IMG/VR virus record: IMGVR_UViG_3300032286_000872
Coordinates: 1 to 36,044 of that record
Direction: 5' to 3' (one strand)
DNA from: a virus
Length of the DNA stretch: 36,044 nucleotides
The stretch's first letter is position 1, and every line of letters begins with the position of its first letter. Under the pieces are notes generated by a model that was not told where the DNA came from, did no database searches, and saw only the letters and a program-made list of their open reading frames with translations. Shown here in pieces: positions 1 to 7,222 of the stretch. The position numbers and the translations under genes are program-made.

Positions 1-267
1 ATAGATAGCAGCCTTATTGTTTTTTACTACGGCTTCCCTGTGGAGAACCACTGACCTAATAGGGTTACCGTCCTCAGTCCAGCAGGTCTGTTGGTCGGCT
101 AACTCACTGAGGCTGTGTATCGTCATGGGAACATCGCACTTGTCTCCGTAGACACTTTTACAATCAGCAACAAACTCATGAAGAACTCTGTTTGCTTTTA
201 CTTCGTCTGGAGTCTGAGGAGCGCCGCAACCAACCAAAAAAACAAATAAACTAAAATACTTAAACAT
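1..267 (-). CDS. Lipoprotein, N-terminal part (runs off left edge)
   Basis: Reading from the ATG at 267 gives 89 codons with no stop before the window edge. The protein starts MFKYFSLFVFLVGC, a short hydrophobic signal peptide ending in a lipobox with Cys14, so it is probably lipidated and exported in a Gram-negative host. The mature part has four more Cys (CKSVYGDKC, TCW) and no recognised domain. The SD (AAGGATGA) overlaps the stop codon of the HNH gene upstream, so the two genes are translationally coupled. The bases around its start (254-271) are identical to those at the start of the lipoprotein gene at 744-1004. Secreted phage lipoproteins can be metallopeptidases or surface-exclusion factors, but no catalytic motif lies in the visible part, so function is open. 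Confidence 0.7.
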   Translation of the reverse strand, partial: MFKYFSLFVFLVGCGAPQTPDEVKANRVLHEFVADCKSVYGDKCDVPMTIHSLSELADQQTCWTEDGNPIRSVVLHREAVVKNNKAAIY

Positions 268-270
268 AAA

Positions 271-576
271 TCATCCTTTAGTTAAACTTAAATTACTAAT
301 CCTATTGTCAGCTTTATTGCCATTCAGATGAAACACGGAAGTCTTAGGCATCTCACCGTAATGTAATAACCATATCAAATGATGAGCCATATAGCAACGG
401 CCTTTTATTCTGACTTCAATGTGGCCATTGACGTGTTTGCAGCCCGCTCTGTTTCCTGGCAAAATAAAAACAACTGGAGATTTTTTCCAACGCAAAATTC
501 CCTCTTCAGGGCTGTAAGTCAAATGTTCTCTAATTACTAATTCAGTTTCATTAATTTGTTTGTGGCGCTTTAGCAT
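271..576 (-). CDS. HNH endonuclease (homing type), degenerate motif
   Basis: A 101-aa protein. Its C-terminal half (residues about 50-98) follows the HNH_3 homing-endonuclease pattern: GHIEVRIKGRCYMAHHLIW, then FHLNGNKADNRISNL. These correspond to the usual AHRLAW and DHxNGDxxDNRxxNL. The likely catalytic His83 and the Asn residues 91 and 95 remain, but the Asp before the catalytic His is Phe82, the Arg after the first His is His66, and NLR is NLS. The enzyme may therefore be weak or decaying. The N-terminal half is a short lead with no separate DNA-binding motif visible. The SD is AAGGGGGAC, 2 bases before ATG. It stands alone between two lipoprotein genes with matching 5' ends, which fits a small mobile gene inserted there. 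Confidence 0.75.
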   Translation of the reverse strand: MLKRHKQINETELVIREHLTYSPEEGILRWKKSPVVFILPGNRAGCKHVNGHIEVRIKGRCYMAHHLIWLLHYGEMPKTSVFHLNGNKADNRISNLSLTKG

Positions 577-708
577 AAGTCCCCCTTAAATATGTTCTCC
601 AGCCTCTTCGCTAAAAATTGTGAAGATGAACGACATCAAAGCACAAGTTCAAGCTCTTAATGCTTATCGGAGGGTCAACATAAAACTTTATTGTTTTTTT
701 ATTTGAGT

Positions 709-729
709 TACTCTCTTTTTAAGAGAGTA
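709..729. other. Perfect hairpin in the 167-base gap between lipoprotein and HNH genes
   Basis: TACTCTCTT and AAGAGAGTA form a 9-bp stem with a 3-base loop. On neither strand is it followed directly by a T-run, so it is not a textbook terminator. It could be an operator, an RNA processing site or a weak terminator after the lipoprotein gene at 744-1004. The rest of the gap (577-743) holds no gene I believe in. A TTGACA hexamer on the minus strand at 742-747 lacks a matching -10 box. Confidence 0.5.
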
Positions 730-743
730 CGTTAAAAAGAATG

Positions 744-1004
744 TCAATTAAGGACTCTTCCGCACTCTGCTTTTTGCGAAATCAATGGGTTATGACCACG
801 CTCGACTAGAGTAGCGCGAAGCTTCTTAAGGGCAACACACTTGTTTGACCCGTGACCTGCAAATGTCGTACTGTCGATAGTAATGAGGCATAGGTGTGGG
901 TCATAGACAGTAGCACACGCTTTCTCTGTAGGAAAGGGCTGCGGCTGCGGAGCTGGAGTAGACTTACAGGCGACTAAAGTTAACAACATCAAATACTTAA
1001 ACAT
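744..1004 (-). CDS. Small lipoprotein, 86 aa
   Basis: The start MFKYLMLLTLVAC is a short signal peptide with lipobox LVAC and lipidation Cys13, followed by a Pro-rich linker (STPAPQPQPFPTE). The mature domain is about 60 aa with four Cys (AC, LC, KC, EC), which could form two disulfides in the periplasm. SD AGGAG lies 7 bases before the ATG and overlaps the end of the upstream 226-aa gene. The first four residues and an 18-base stretch around the start codon are identical to the lipoprotein at 1-267. No family is recognised. It could be an o-spanin-like or superinfection-exclusion lipoprotein, but nothing in the sequence decides that. Confidence 0.75.
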   Translation of the reverse strand: MFKYLMLLTLVACKSTPAPQPQPFPTEKACATVYDPHLCLITIDSTTFAGHGSNKCVALKKLRATLVERGHNPLISQKAECGRVLN

Positions 1005-1017
1005 AAATAACTCCTAA

Positions 1018-1698
1018 CTATTCTTTACTGTCTTCTTCTAAAGCTTTCAAAGCTTCAATGCGTTTTTCTGAAGTCTCTAATAACTCGACTGTTTGAGCGT
1101 CTGTAATTTGAGTCTGAGTTTGACTCTGACCGCCATTTAAAGTCAACGTCTGGTTACTAACATTTACTAACGGCTGCTTAGCTCCCAATCTCATAAAAGC
1201 ATCAATCTTATGAACTTCTCCAACAATCCCTAAGAAGTCTTTCATCTCTTTAATGTTTTTTGGAACAAAGCCAGAATCACCTGCCGCCATTTCTCCTGCC
1301 AAGACTTTCTTTAAGTCGTTCTCAATGGCAATTTTAGTCATAGTGAAGATTGTGTCAATAGCTTCTTTACCAAAGACCTCCAACACACTGCCATCTGCTT
1401 GTTGATTTGCCATCTGCATCCGAAGACACCAGTTATATCTAAGCATACTTAATACAATGGTTTCGGCCAAATGACCCGACTGCCTAGCAATCTGGACACA
1501 AGTCCTGCCCATAGCATATACGCCAAATAACGCAGCTTCTTGAGAAGGACTAACAACCAAAGTCTTTTGAGCGGCAAACGCCCTTTCGGCAATATTACGT
1601 TCTTCGTCATTTAGCCAAGCATAGTCGCGCTCGTATGCCTCTTGAAGCTCTCTCAAGAGTTTTTGTTGAACTAATTGTTGCTCGGTCACTTTAGTCAT
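1018..1698 (-). CDS. Hypothetical protein, 226 aa
   Basis: Predicted to be mostly alpha-helical. There is a Gln/Glu-rich amphipathic start (residues 5-30), a helix-turn-helix-like stretch around residues 68-90 (VQIARQSGHLAETIVLSML), a Gln/Thr-rich low-complexity segment (GGQSQTQTQITDAQT) and an acidic C-terminus. No family is recognised. The layout (internal HTH-like segment, Q-rich tail) is loosely like small terminase subunits, but that is only a guess. The ATG lies 4 bases after the stop of the 138-aa gene upstream and has no clear SD, so translation is probably coupled. It ends in TAG, just ahead of the SD of the lipoprotein gene that follows. Confidence 0.75.
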   Translation of the reverse strand: MTKVTEQQLVQQKLLRELQEAYERDYAWLNDEERNIAERAFAAQKTLVVSPSQEAALFGVYAMGRTCVQIARQSGHLAETIVLSMLRYNWCLRMQMANQQADGSVLEVFGKEAIDTIFTMTKIAIENDLKKVLAGEMAAGDSGFVPKNIKEMKDFLGIVGEVHKIDAFMRLGAKQPLVNVSNQTLTLNGGQSQTQTQITDAQTVELLETSEKRIEALKALEEDSKE

Positions 1699-1702
1699 AG
1701 TT

Positions 1703-2119
1703 TTACATCGAATAAGCCGGATTAATTTCCGGTAGTTGTGGCAATGTTCTCACAAACTCAATGTCTGCGTCAACTCCAGATGTTCTTTGAAGTAATGTTT
1801 TAAACTCATCTGAAGACGCTCTATGTTTACCAACTCTTTTAAACTTAACGTGACGGAGCCAAAACCAAGCCAAACGTCCAAAGTTTTCCCACTGCCCGCC
1901 GAGCAAGTCTCTATTGACGGGACACAACAAAACCTTAAAGTCATTTTCGTTTTTATGAACAACAACAATAGCATCGTCTGCGTCAAACCACAATGCTGTA
2001 CCTACACGTAATTTATAGATTTGATTTTGAGTAAGGTCTACGCCAAGAGTTTCTTGACGAACTATTGAGGCAAGTGTTTTTTGTCTAATTCTTTTGCCTA
2101 AATCAATAACATTGCTCAC
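1703..2119 (-). CDS. Hypothetical protein, 138 aa, GTG start
   Basis: The start is GTG (GTG AGC AAT), chosen because AAGGGGG lies 5 bases upstream. The protein has a basic N-terminus (residues 8-25) and a beta-rich middle (VGTALWFDADDAIVVVHKNENDFKVLLCPV). A Trp-rich segment follows (GGQWENFGRLAWFWLRHVKFKR). No domain is recognised. It is the first gene after the fibre-like gene and is separated from it by a strong hairpin, so it may begin a separately controlled group of small accessory genes. Confidence 0.7.
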   Translation of the reverse strand: MSNVIDLGKRIRQKTLASIVRQETLGVDLTQNQIYKLRVGTALWFDADDAIVVVHKNENDFKVLLCPVNRDLLGGQWENFGRLAWFWLRHVKFKRVGKHRASSDEFKTLLQRTSGVDADIEFVRTLPQLPEINPAYSM

Positions 2120-2134
2120 AAAACCCCCTTAAGT

Positions 2135-2163
2135 CAGTTATCTGAAATTTCCAGATAACTGAA
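2135..2163 (-). other. Strong hairpin after the tail fibre gene
   Basis: TCAGTTATCTG and CAGATAACTGA form an 11-bp perfect stem with a 7-base loop. It lies 4 bases past the stop of the fibre-like gene. On the minus strand the T-run comes before the stem rather than after it, so this is not a standard intrinsic terminator. A role as mRNA 3' protection, RNase processing site or weak terminator at the end of the tail operon is more likely. Confidence 0.6.
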
Positions 2164-2167
2164 AAAA

Positions 2168-4642
2168 TTAAACTAACTCCCAGTCCCCTGCCGCATTTGC
2201 AACAAAAACAAAAGAAGCTCCGTCTGACTGAATAACAAAAGAAGCTGCTCCGTCTACCGTATCGGCTCCGTTCGGATTAACTGTAATAATATTAGTATAA
2301 GAGTTGTTTGATTTATCTTTTACAATAACAGTATGTCCGTCGCCTACAGCACTAATAGCTGGCAGTGTCAGTGTAGCAGCAGAAGATGAGGTGTCAACAG
2401 AAAGAATATGGTCTGTACTGAGCACAACATATACACCTGAGACGTTAGCTCTTTTAACAGACTGAGCGCCCTCAATGCGAGTCACACTATTAGCCTGACC
2501 AACTTTGATTGACGTAGCGCTTTCAAATAGACGAGCTGCAGTAGCTGTTGAAGTTACGTCTACTTCTGTGTCATGAATCCAGACGTTTTCTACCTGGAGC
2601 CTTTGCGGAGTGGCGCGGCCCTTAGCACCAACAACAATTCCATCAAAGAAAACAACGTAAGAAGCCAAGCCAATAGTGACCTGCTTAGCCAACATAAAAA
2701 CTTGGCGGTTATCGTAATTTCTAAGAGGAGAGCTAGTTGGCTGTCTGACTTCAAACACGTTAGTTGCATTAACGTCGTCAACACTGCCTGAAGTCAGTAC
2801 ATATGGGCTTGCAGAATAACTGTCTGAAATTTTTACCCAAAGTTCTTGTCCAGAACCCAATGTGACGCTTCTGTCCATTTGGTAAGTAAATACACCTGGG
2901 TTTTGGGTCGAGTCTGAGTTAATTCGGTTGTTTGTCTTTCTTTTGTAGAAAGTCAAATAAACAGTGTTGTCTTGAGGCGACAGCAGAGTTGGATTAAAGC
3001 TAAGTACGTTTGAAACAAAAGCAACGTCTGGGTCTAGAGCCAATATAGGCTCTGCGCCAAAGTCGTTTTGATTTTCGTCTAACGACCCTGGGTCAACAAC
3101 TTCAATCTCTTCGCCTTCAGATAAATTGCCATAGTCTCTAAAATAAAATACAGAGCCAGTTCTACGGCCAATCCAATACCAATTTACATCATTAGCTGGA
3201 ATGTCGGCGGGGCCTCTAACTTGCAAATCAGCATTTGAGTATCTTGCCCTAAAGTATCTAAATGGCTCTGATGTCTGGGTAGGAATAACTCTGTCTAACT
3301 CTACAGCGCGGATAGTTGCGTCAGATACTGTGCCTTCCGTCGTAAAAACAGAAGTTCCGTCATAGAGCTTTTCTACTCTGTAATAAGAAAGAATACCGTC
3401 GGATTCTTTCTTAATATAGTCGCCAACAGCAACTCCTATAAATAACCCGTTTCCTTCGACTGACTTATTAGCAACTAAGCCTCCACCAGGGGGAGTTGTT
3501 GGTTTCCAGTCTACAGGACTATTAGTCAGACGGACTTCTCTTTGAAGAGTTAAGTAAAGAGAGTCGCCATCGTCAATAGACGGAGAAGTAAAGTTGATAT
3601 TATTGTAGACTCTGCCCGAAGAGTAAGTTCCGCCGAGCTGCCACTTAATGGGGTAGCCGTAGTTGGTCTGCCATTGAACAGTAGAAACACCTTCGCTACG
3701 AAGGATGTTGTCTGGAACACCTGCAGTTGTCTTGCCCCAAAAGACGGTAGCCGAAGGAATGGCAAGAATTGAGTGACCTGCCTGAGAGTCTAGAAAAAGA
3801 CTCAAAAGAGACAAGTTAATTGGATATCCACTTGAACTTGCAGCGTCTTGATACCAAGTTGGAGTTCCCTTGATTTCCTTCAAGACCGACATCGTTGCAT
3901 TAAGCCAATCTTTAAAAGACTTAATGCCCTTATCATTCAATACAGTGCCATTGATTGTATTGGCGTAGTAAACAGACGTTGGGTCTGTGCTCGATAACTG
4001 AGAAGGTATACTTGAAGATTGCGGTGGCTCTTGTCTTACAGTTGAGTCCCATGGATAGACATAAGCCGAGTCAGGAGCGGTGCCACCTGTTGCAAGTCTA
4101 AAGAACAACTCACGCGAATCTACAACATCTGTAATGTCAGACGGGCCAGTTGTAATCTTGGCAACTTTAATTGAGTTTGGTGTAAACCCGCCAAATCTTT
4201 GAACAAGTTTGGGGACAACGACCGTTTGGGCATCTACTGTTTCAGTATACTCGGAACCTGCAGAAGAGTCTGCAGTAATAGCTAATGAGTCCCAGAAGCC
4301 TTTCGACACGGGGCCCTTTGTTGTTGTTTCTAAAACTAGCTCTAAAAATATGTCAGAGTTTGACTGTAGGGCAATTGTGAGGTCTAGGTCGGCAGCGAGT
4401 CCCTTGTAGAATGGAGCCACTGGATTATTAGGACAAAATACAAGACTATCCGCAATTTTAACGCTGACTGTAAGTCCAGACCAACCAGTAACCTCAAGGC
4501 CCTTAACAGCAAACGAAGTGTCGCCCGTCAAACTCATCAAAAAGTTACGGATATCATTAATAGTATATGAATCAGTCGCAAGCAAATCGGGAAGGTCAAC
4601 TCTTTGACCACCTAACCAGTTAACTCTTGATTGGACTGCCAT
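2168..4642 (-). CDS. Tail fibre-like protein (H position), 824 aa
   Basis: This gene holds the place of P2 gene H, directly after the J- and I-like genes. The N-terminus (VNWLGGQRVDLPDLLATDS, then a region ending in DVVDSRELFFRL) resembles N-terminal attachment domains of phage tail proteins that bind the baseplate. The middle is a long series of beta-rich segments. The last 110 residues (TDHILSVDTSSSAATLTLP through ITVNPNGADTVDG to GDWELV) match a beta-stranded module common at the ends of phage fibre and spike proteins. It probably acts outside the virion baseplate in host binding. SD GGAG lies 6 bases before ATG. No collagen-like repeats, chaperone domain or diversity-generating template repeat is seen. 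Exact fibre class is uncertain. Confidence 0.75.
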   Translation of the reverse strand: MAVQSRVNWLGGQRVDLPDLLATDSYTINDIRNFLMSLTGDTSFAVKGLEVTGWSGLTVSVKIADSLVFCPNNPVAPFYKGLAADLDLTIALQSNSDIFLELVLETTTKGPVSKGFWDSLAITADSSAGSEYTETVDAQTVVVPKLVQRFGGFTPNSIKVAKITTGPSDITDVVDSRELFFRLATGGTAPDSAYVYPWDSTVRQEPPQSSSIPSQLSSTDPTSVYYANTINGTVLNDKGIKSFKDWLNATMSVLKEIKGTPTWYQDAASSSGYPINLSLLSLFLDSQAGHSILAIPSATVFWGKTTAGVPDNILRSEGVSTVQWQTNYGYPIKWQLGGTYSSGRVYNNINFTSPSIDDGDSLYLTLQREVRLTNSPVDWKPTTPPGGGLVANKSVEGNGLFIGVAVGDYIKKESDGILSYYRVEKLYDGTSVFTTEGTVSDATIRAVELDRVIPTQTSEPFRYFRARYSNADLQVRGPADIPANDVNWYWIGRRTGSVFYFRDYGNLSEGEEIEVVDPGSLDENQNDFGAEPILALDPDVAFVSNVLSFNPTLLSPQDNTVYLTFYKRKTNNRINSDSTQNPGVFTYQMDRSVTLGSGQELWVKISDSYSASPYVLTSGSVDDVNATNVFEVRQPTSSPLRNYDNRQVFMLAKQVTIGLASYVVFFDGIVVGAKGRATPQRLQVENVWIHDTEVDVTSTATAARLFESATSIKVGQANSVTRIEGAQSVKRANVSGVYVVLSTDHILSVDTSSSAATLTLPAISAVGDGHTVIVKDKSNNSYTNIITVNPNGADTVDGAASFVIQSDGASFVFVANAAGDWELV

Positions 4643-4688
4643 CTGTTACTCCATTAAAGCTCAATGGTCTGATTTTACTCTGACAATG

Positions 4689-7220
4689 TCATTCGTATGG
4701 AACGACGCTGTCGTCAGCAAAACGCAGCTCTGGGTACAATACATCTTCTGTTATGAAAACGCCAGCAGAAATTACTGTTTTAATTATTTCAAAGAAAGAA
4801 TCTCGCGCTTTTGATGTTCCTGTTAAAAAGGGCTGGAACATCTTGCCGTTAGCTGACGGACTAAAGGCCGTGAGCTGCTTGACTTGTCTAACCGTCGCTC
4901 CATTTTCATGGGAAAACTTAAAAGTATAAGCAGGGTCGATAACAATTTGATTACCTGAGAGAGCCAAATATGGAATTGGACCTTCTTGGATTGCCGTACC
5001 ATAATCAAACACGACATAGCCGCCCTCAAAGCTAAACTCAGCAGCCGAATCAACCAACGCAATAACGCCGCTTTCTCCTTTGAGAATGCGGGCTTGTGTA
5101 TTTGTTCCTATGTTTGAGGGCAAGTATTTATAGATAACCCCTTGTGGGTCATAAACATAAGACCCTAAGAACAAAGAACTTTCCGGCTTAACATAGTCAA
5201 CCGCAATCATTTCAAGACCATTTAACAGCATGGTCTGGTTGTTGAGTGCGGCCTTATCAAAGTAGTATGTAGCTGTTGCGCCGCCCCAGCGGGTATTTGT
5301 TGTCTGAATTTTGACGTTAGATGCAATAACTTGATTAGGGATGACTGACCAGTCATCAACAATCTCAAAGTCAACGCTATTTGTACCTACACTGTTGACA
5401 ACATGGGCTCGCGCCTTGAGCTGCTGCCAAGCGTAAGAGTTAAATACATTTGCCGTACCGTCTTCAAAAAGCCTAAACTTTTTACCCACAAAACCTAGCT
5501 TGGACAAGTTCAAAGCCGAAGTTGAAGAGTATTGGAGGCGATATCTTTTATTACCCAACGCATAAAGGATAGCTGTTGAAGTCGGTGGGTTTGACGTGTT
5601 CTTTTGATTAATCTTGAAGGAAACTTTAGTCGGCGAAATAACTTTACTGACAATCCAAGAGCCATTTAAGTTAATACCGTTAGCTGGATTTGTTGTGGAT
5701 GAGTTAATTACAATTTGAGTATTTTGAATAAGGCCATGGCGATACCCAAATTCCACTTCCACCATATCTGACTCAAAATCACAGAAGAAGGAGTTTGTGC
5801 CTCCAATCAAAGTTGGAGAGGTATACGGCAATACTGCGTACTCATCTGAAGTGTCAAGTGTTATTTGACCGTTCGTCGTGTTGATGTTTAATATTTTGTA
5901 CTTTTTGCCAGAGTAGTCAGCCGTCATCATAGGCGACTGAAGAACAAACGTCGTTCCTTGGGGCGGAAGCTGCACGCTCGTAGCTGTACTGATTTTGACT
6001 GAGTTTCTAGTAAAGTCTTGGATAGGATGTTTGATGCCATAGATATGCCACGCGCCTTCCAAGAAGCGTTTAACAATAGGTGGAACTGCCGGAACTGTAA
6101 TAGTTAGCTCATCGTCGGTCATTTCAGTAAGATAAGTAAAAGAAGACTGCTCGTAGACGCGATGAGGAACATTTTCTGTAAAAATAACATCTCTTGAAGA
6201 AAGTTGTAACAATTCTCCTTGGTTACTTAAAGGCAGTCTCAAATACTTGTTTCTAATCTTAAAGTAATCATAGCCCATCTCAATAATTTCATAAGTGCCA
6301 TTTAATACAGAATAATTACCTTGAACAAGGTTAACGGCAACTGTAACTAGGTTACCATTATTGTCAATAACATCGTCACCAAAGATGTCTTGAATAGGAA
6401 TAGTAACTGTACCGCTAGAGCCTACATCGAACTGATTTCTAATTGTAACAATGTCGCCTACTTTAGTTAAGTAAACTGACGGTAGAGGTCCACTTTGATA
6501 CGTAAATGTAATGATATCTGAGTAATCAGCTATCTTGGAGACAGCCCACCGTGTTTGTACCGTGTTAGTTGTAGGTACGACATTAGGGAATAGAAGGAGG
6601 TTTTGAAGAGTACCTCCCGTTACCTGAATGATTTCTCCTGGGCCTGAACCACTGGCAATCAATCTTATTTTATTCTTACCAATCGCTCTGTCGTAAAAAA
6701 CAGCAGCAATATAGTGGTCTTGTACTGAGTTAATATAGGTTGCTAGCTCAGAAGCTGTAATATTCTTAAGATTAGCAAACATTGTAGAGTCAATAGTCAA
6801 TCTGTGCTCAGCTTCACGGGTCTTAACAATAAGGTCATCGCCTTCTCTTAATCTATATGGCTCAGCTTGAGCGCAAATGATATTAGGACGAGACAAGGGC
6901 TGAGAGAAATAAATTTCAAGAATCTGAATCAAAAGGGCAAGAGTCGTTTTGGGCTGGTTAATCATGAGGGGGGCTAGTGGTTTAAGTCCCTCGACGTTTA
7001 GTCCAGCGTCTCTTGGCAAGTAGAAGCCATTGCGAGCAGCGAGCTTAAAGACGTATTCAGCGTCTGCAGTCGTAAAAAAGAATTGGTCTTGAGCGTATTC
7101 TGCATACTCTTCTAATTGCGTAACGATTTCATCAGCGCCGTCAAGAAATGCATTCAAGACGGGCGCTTGCTCTTCGTTGGGTTTAGCCACTAATGGCAAA
7201 TATTGACGAACATTTGACAT
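4689..7220 (-). CDS. Baseplate / tail protein I-like, 843 aa
   Basis: The position directly after baseplate J and before the fibre gene matches P2 gene I, the wedge protein linking baseplate and fibre. Residues about 20-110 (FLDGADEIVTQLEEY, FFTTADAEYVFKLAARNG, KTTLALLIQILEIYFS) follow the helical start of such proteins, with a tT...L..lA...G pattern. The rest is a string of beta-rich modules. The segment at roughly 5575-5785 (VEVEFGYRHGL, LNGSWIVSKV, SPTKVSFKI) looks like a diverged copy of the Ig-like repeat found in tandem in the J protein. P2 gpI is under 200 aa, so this is greatly enlarged. Its ATG is 2 bases after the J stop and has no clear SD, suggesting coupled translation and matched stoichiometry. 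Confidence 0.7.
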   Translation of the reverse strand: MSNVRQYLPLVAKPNEEQAPVLNAFLDGADEIVTQLEEYAEYAQDQFFFTTADAEYVFKLAARNGFYLPRDAGLNVEGLKPLAPLMINQPKTTLALLIQILEIYFSQPLSRPNIICAQAEPYRLREGDDLIVKTREAEHRLTIDSTMFANLKNITASELATYINSVQDHYIAAVFYDRAIGKNKIRLIASGSGPGEIIQVTGGTLQNLLLFPNVVPTTNTVQTRWAVSKIADYSDIITFTYQSGPLPSVYLTKVGDIVTIRNQFDVGSSGTVTIPIQDIFGDDVIDNNGNLVTVAVNLVQGNYSVLNGTYEIIEMGYDYFKIRNKYLRLPLSNQGELLQLSSRDVIFTENVPHRVYEQSSFTYLTEMTDDELTITVPAVPPIVKRFLEGAWHIYGIKHPIQDFTRNSVKISTATSVQLPPQGTTFVLQSPMMTADYSGKKYKILNINTTNGQITLDTSDEYAVLPYTSPTLIGGTNSFFCDFESDMVEVEFGYRHGLIQNTQIVINSSTTNPANGINLNGSWIVSKVISPTKVSFKINQKNTSNPPTSTAILYALGNKRYRLQYSSTSALNLSKLGFVGKKFRLFEDGTANVFNSYAWQQLKARAHVVNSVGTNSVDFEIVDDWSVIPNQVIASNVKIQTTNTRWGGATATYYFDKAALNNQTMLLNGLEMIAVDYVKPESSLFLGSYVYDPQGVIYKYLPSNIGTNTQARILKGESGVIALVDSAAEFSFEGGYVVFDYGTAIQEGPIPYLALSGNQIVIDPAYTFKFSHENGATVRQVKQLTAFSPSANGKMFQPFLTGTSKARDSFFEIIKTVISAGVFITEDVLYPELRFADDSVVPYE

Positions 7221-7222
7221 TT

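Larger units (their letters stand above)
254..1008. repeat. 18-bp direct repeat at the starts of two lipoprotein genes (254-271 and 991-1008)
   Basis: The bases AAATACTTAAACATAAAT (plus strand) occur exactly at 254-271 and at 991-1008. Each copy spans the ATG and first four codons (MFKY) plus part of the upstream spacer of a lipoprotein gene. The HNH gene and a non-coding gap lie between the copies. The match may record duplication of a signal-peptide cassette. Confidence 0.7.

Noticed and set aside
626-706. Plus-strand 26-codon ORF starting MNDIKAQVQALNAYRR
   Set aside because: The first half looks protein-like, but there is no SD, it ends in a T-rich stretch and all neighbours are on the other strand. 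Could be a relic; not supported as a gene.
2168-2600. Diversity-generating retroelement variable repeat at the fibre C-terminus
   Set aside because: No reverse transcriptase, no template repeat and no cluster of AAY codons seen.
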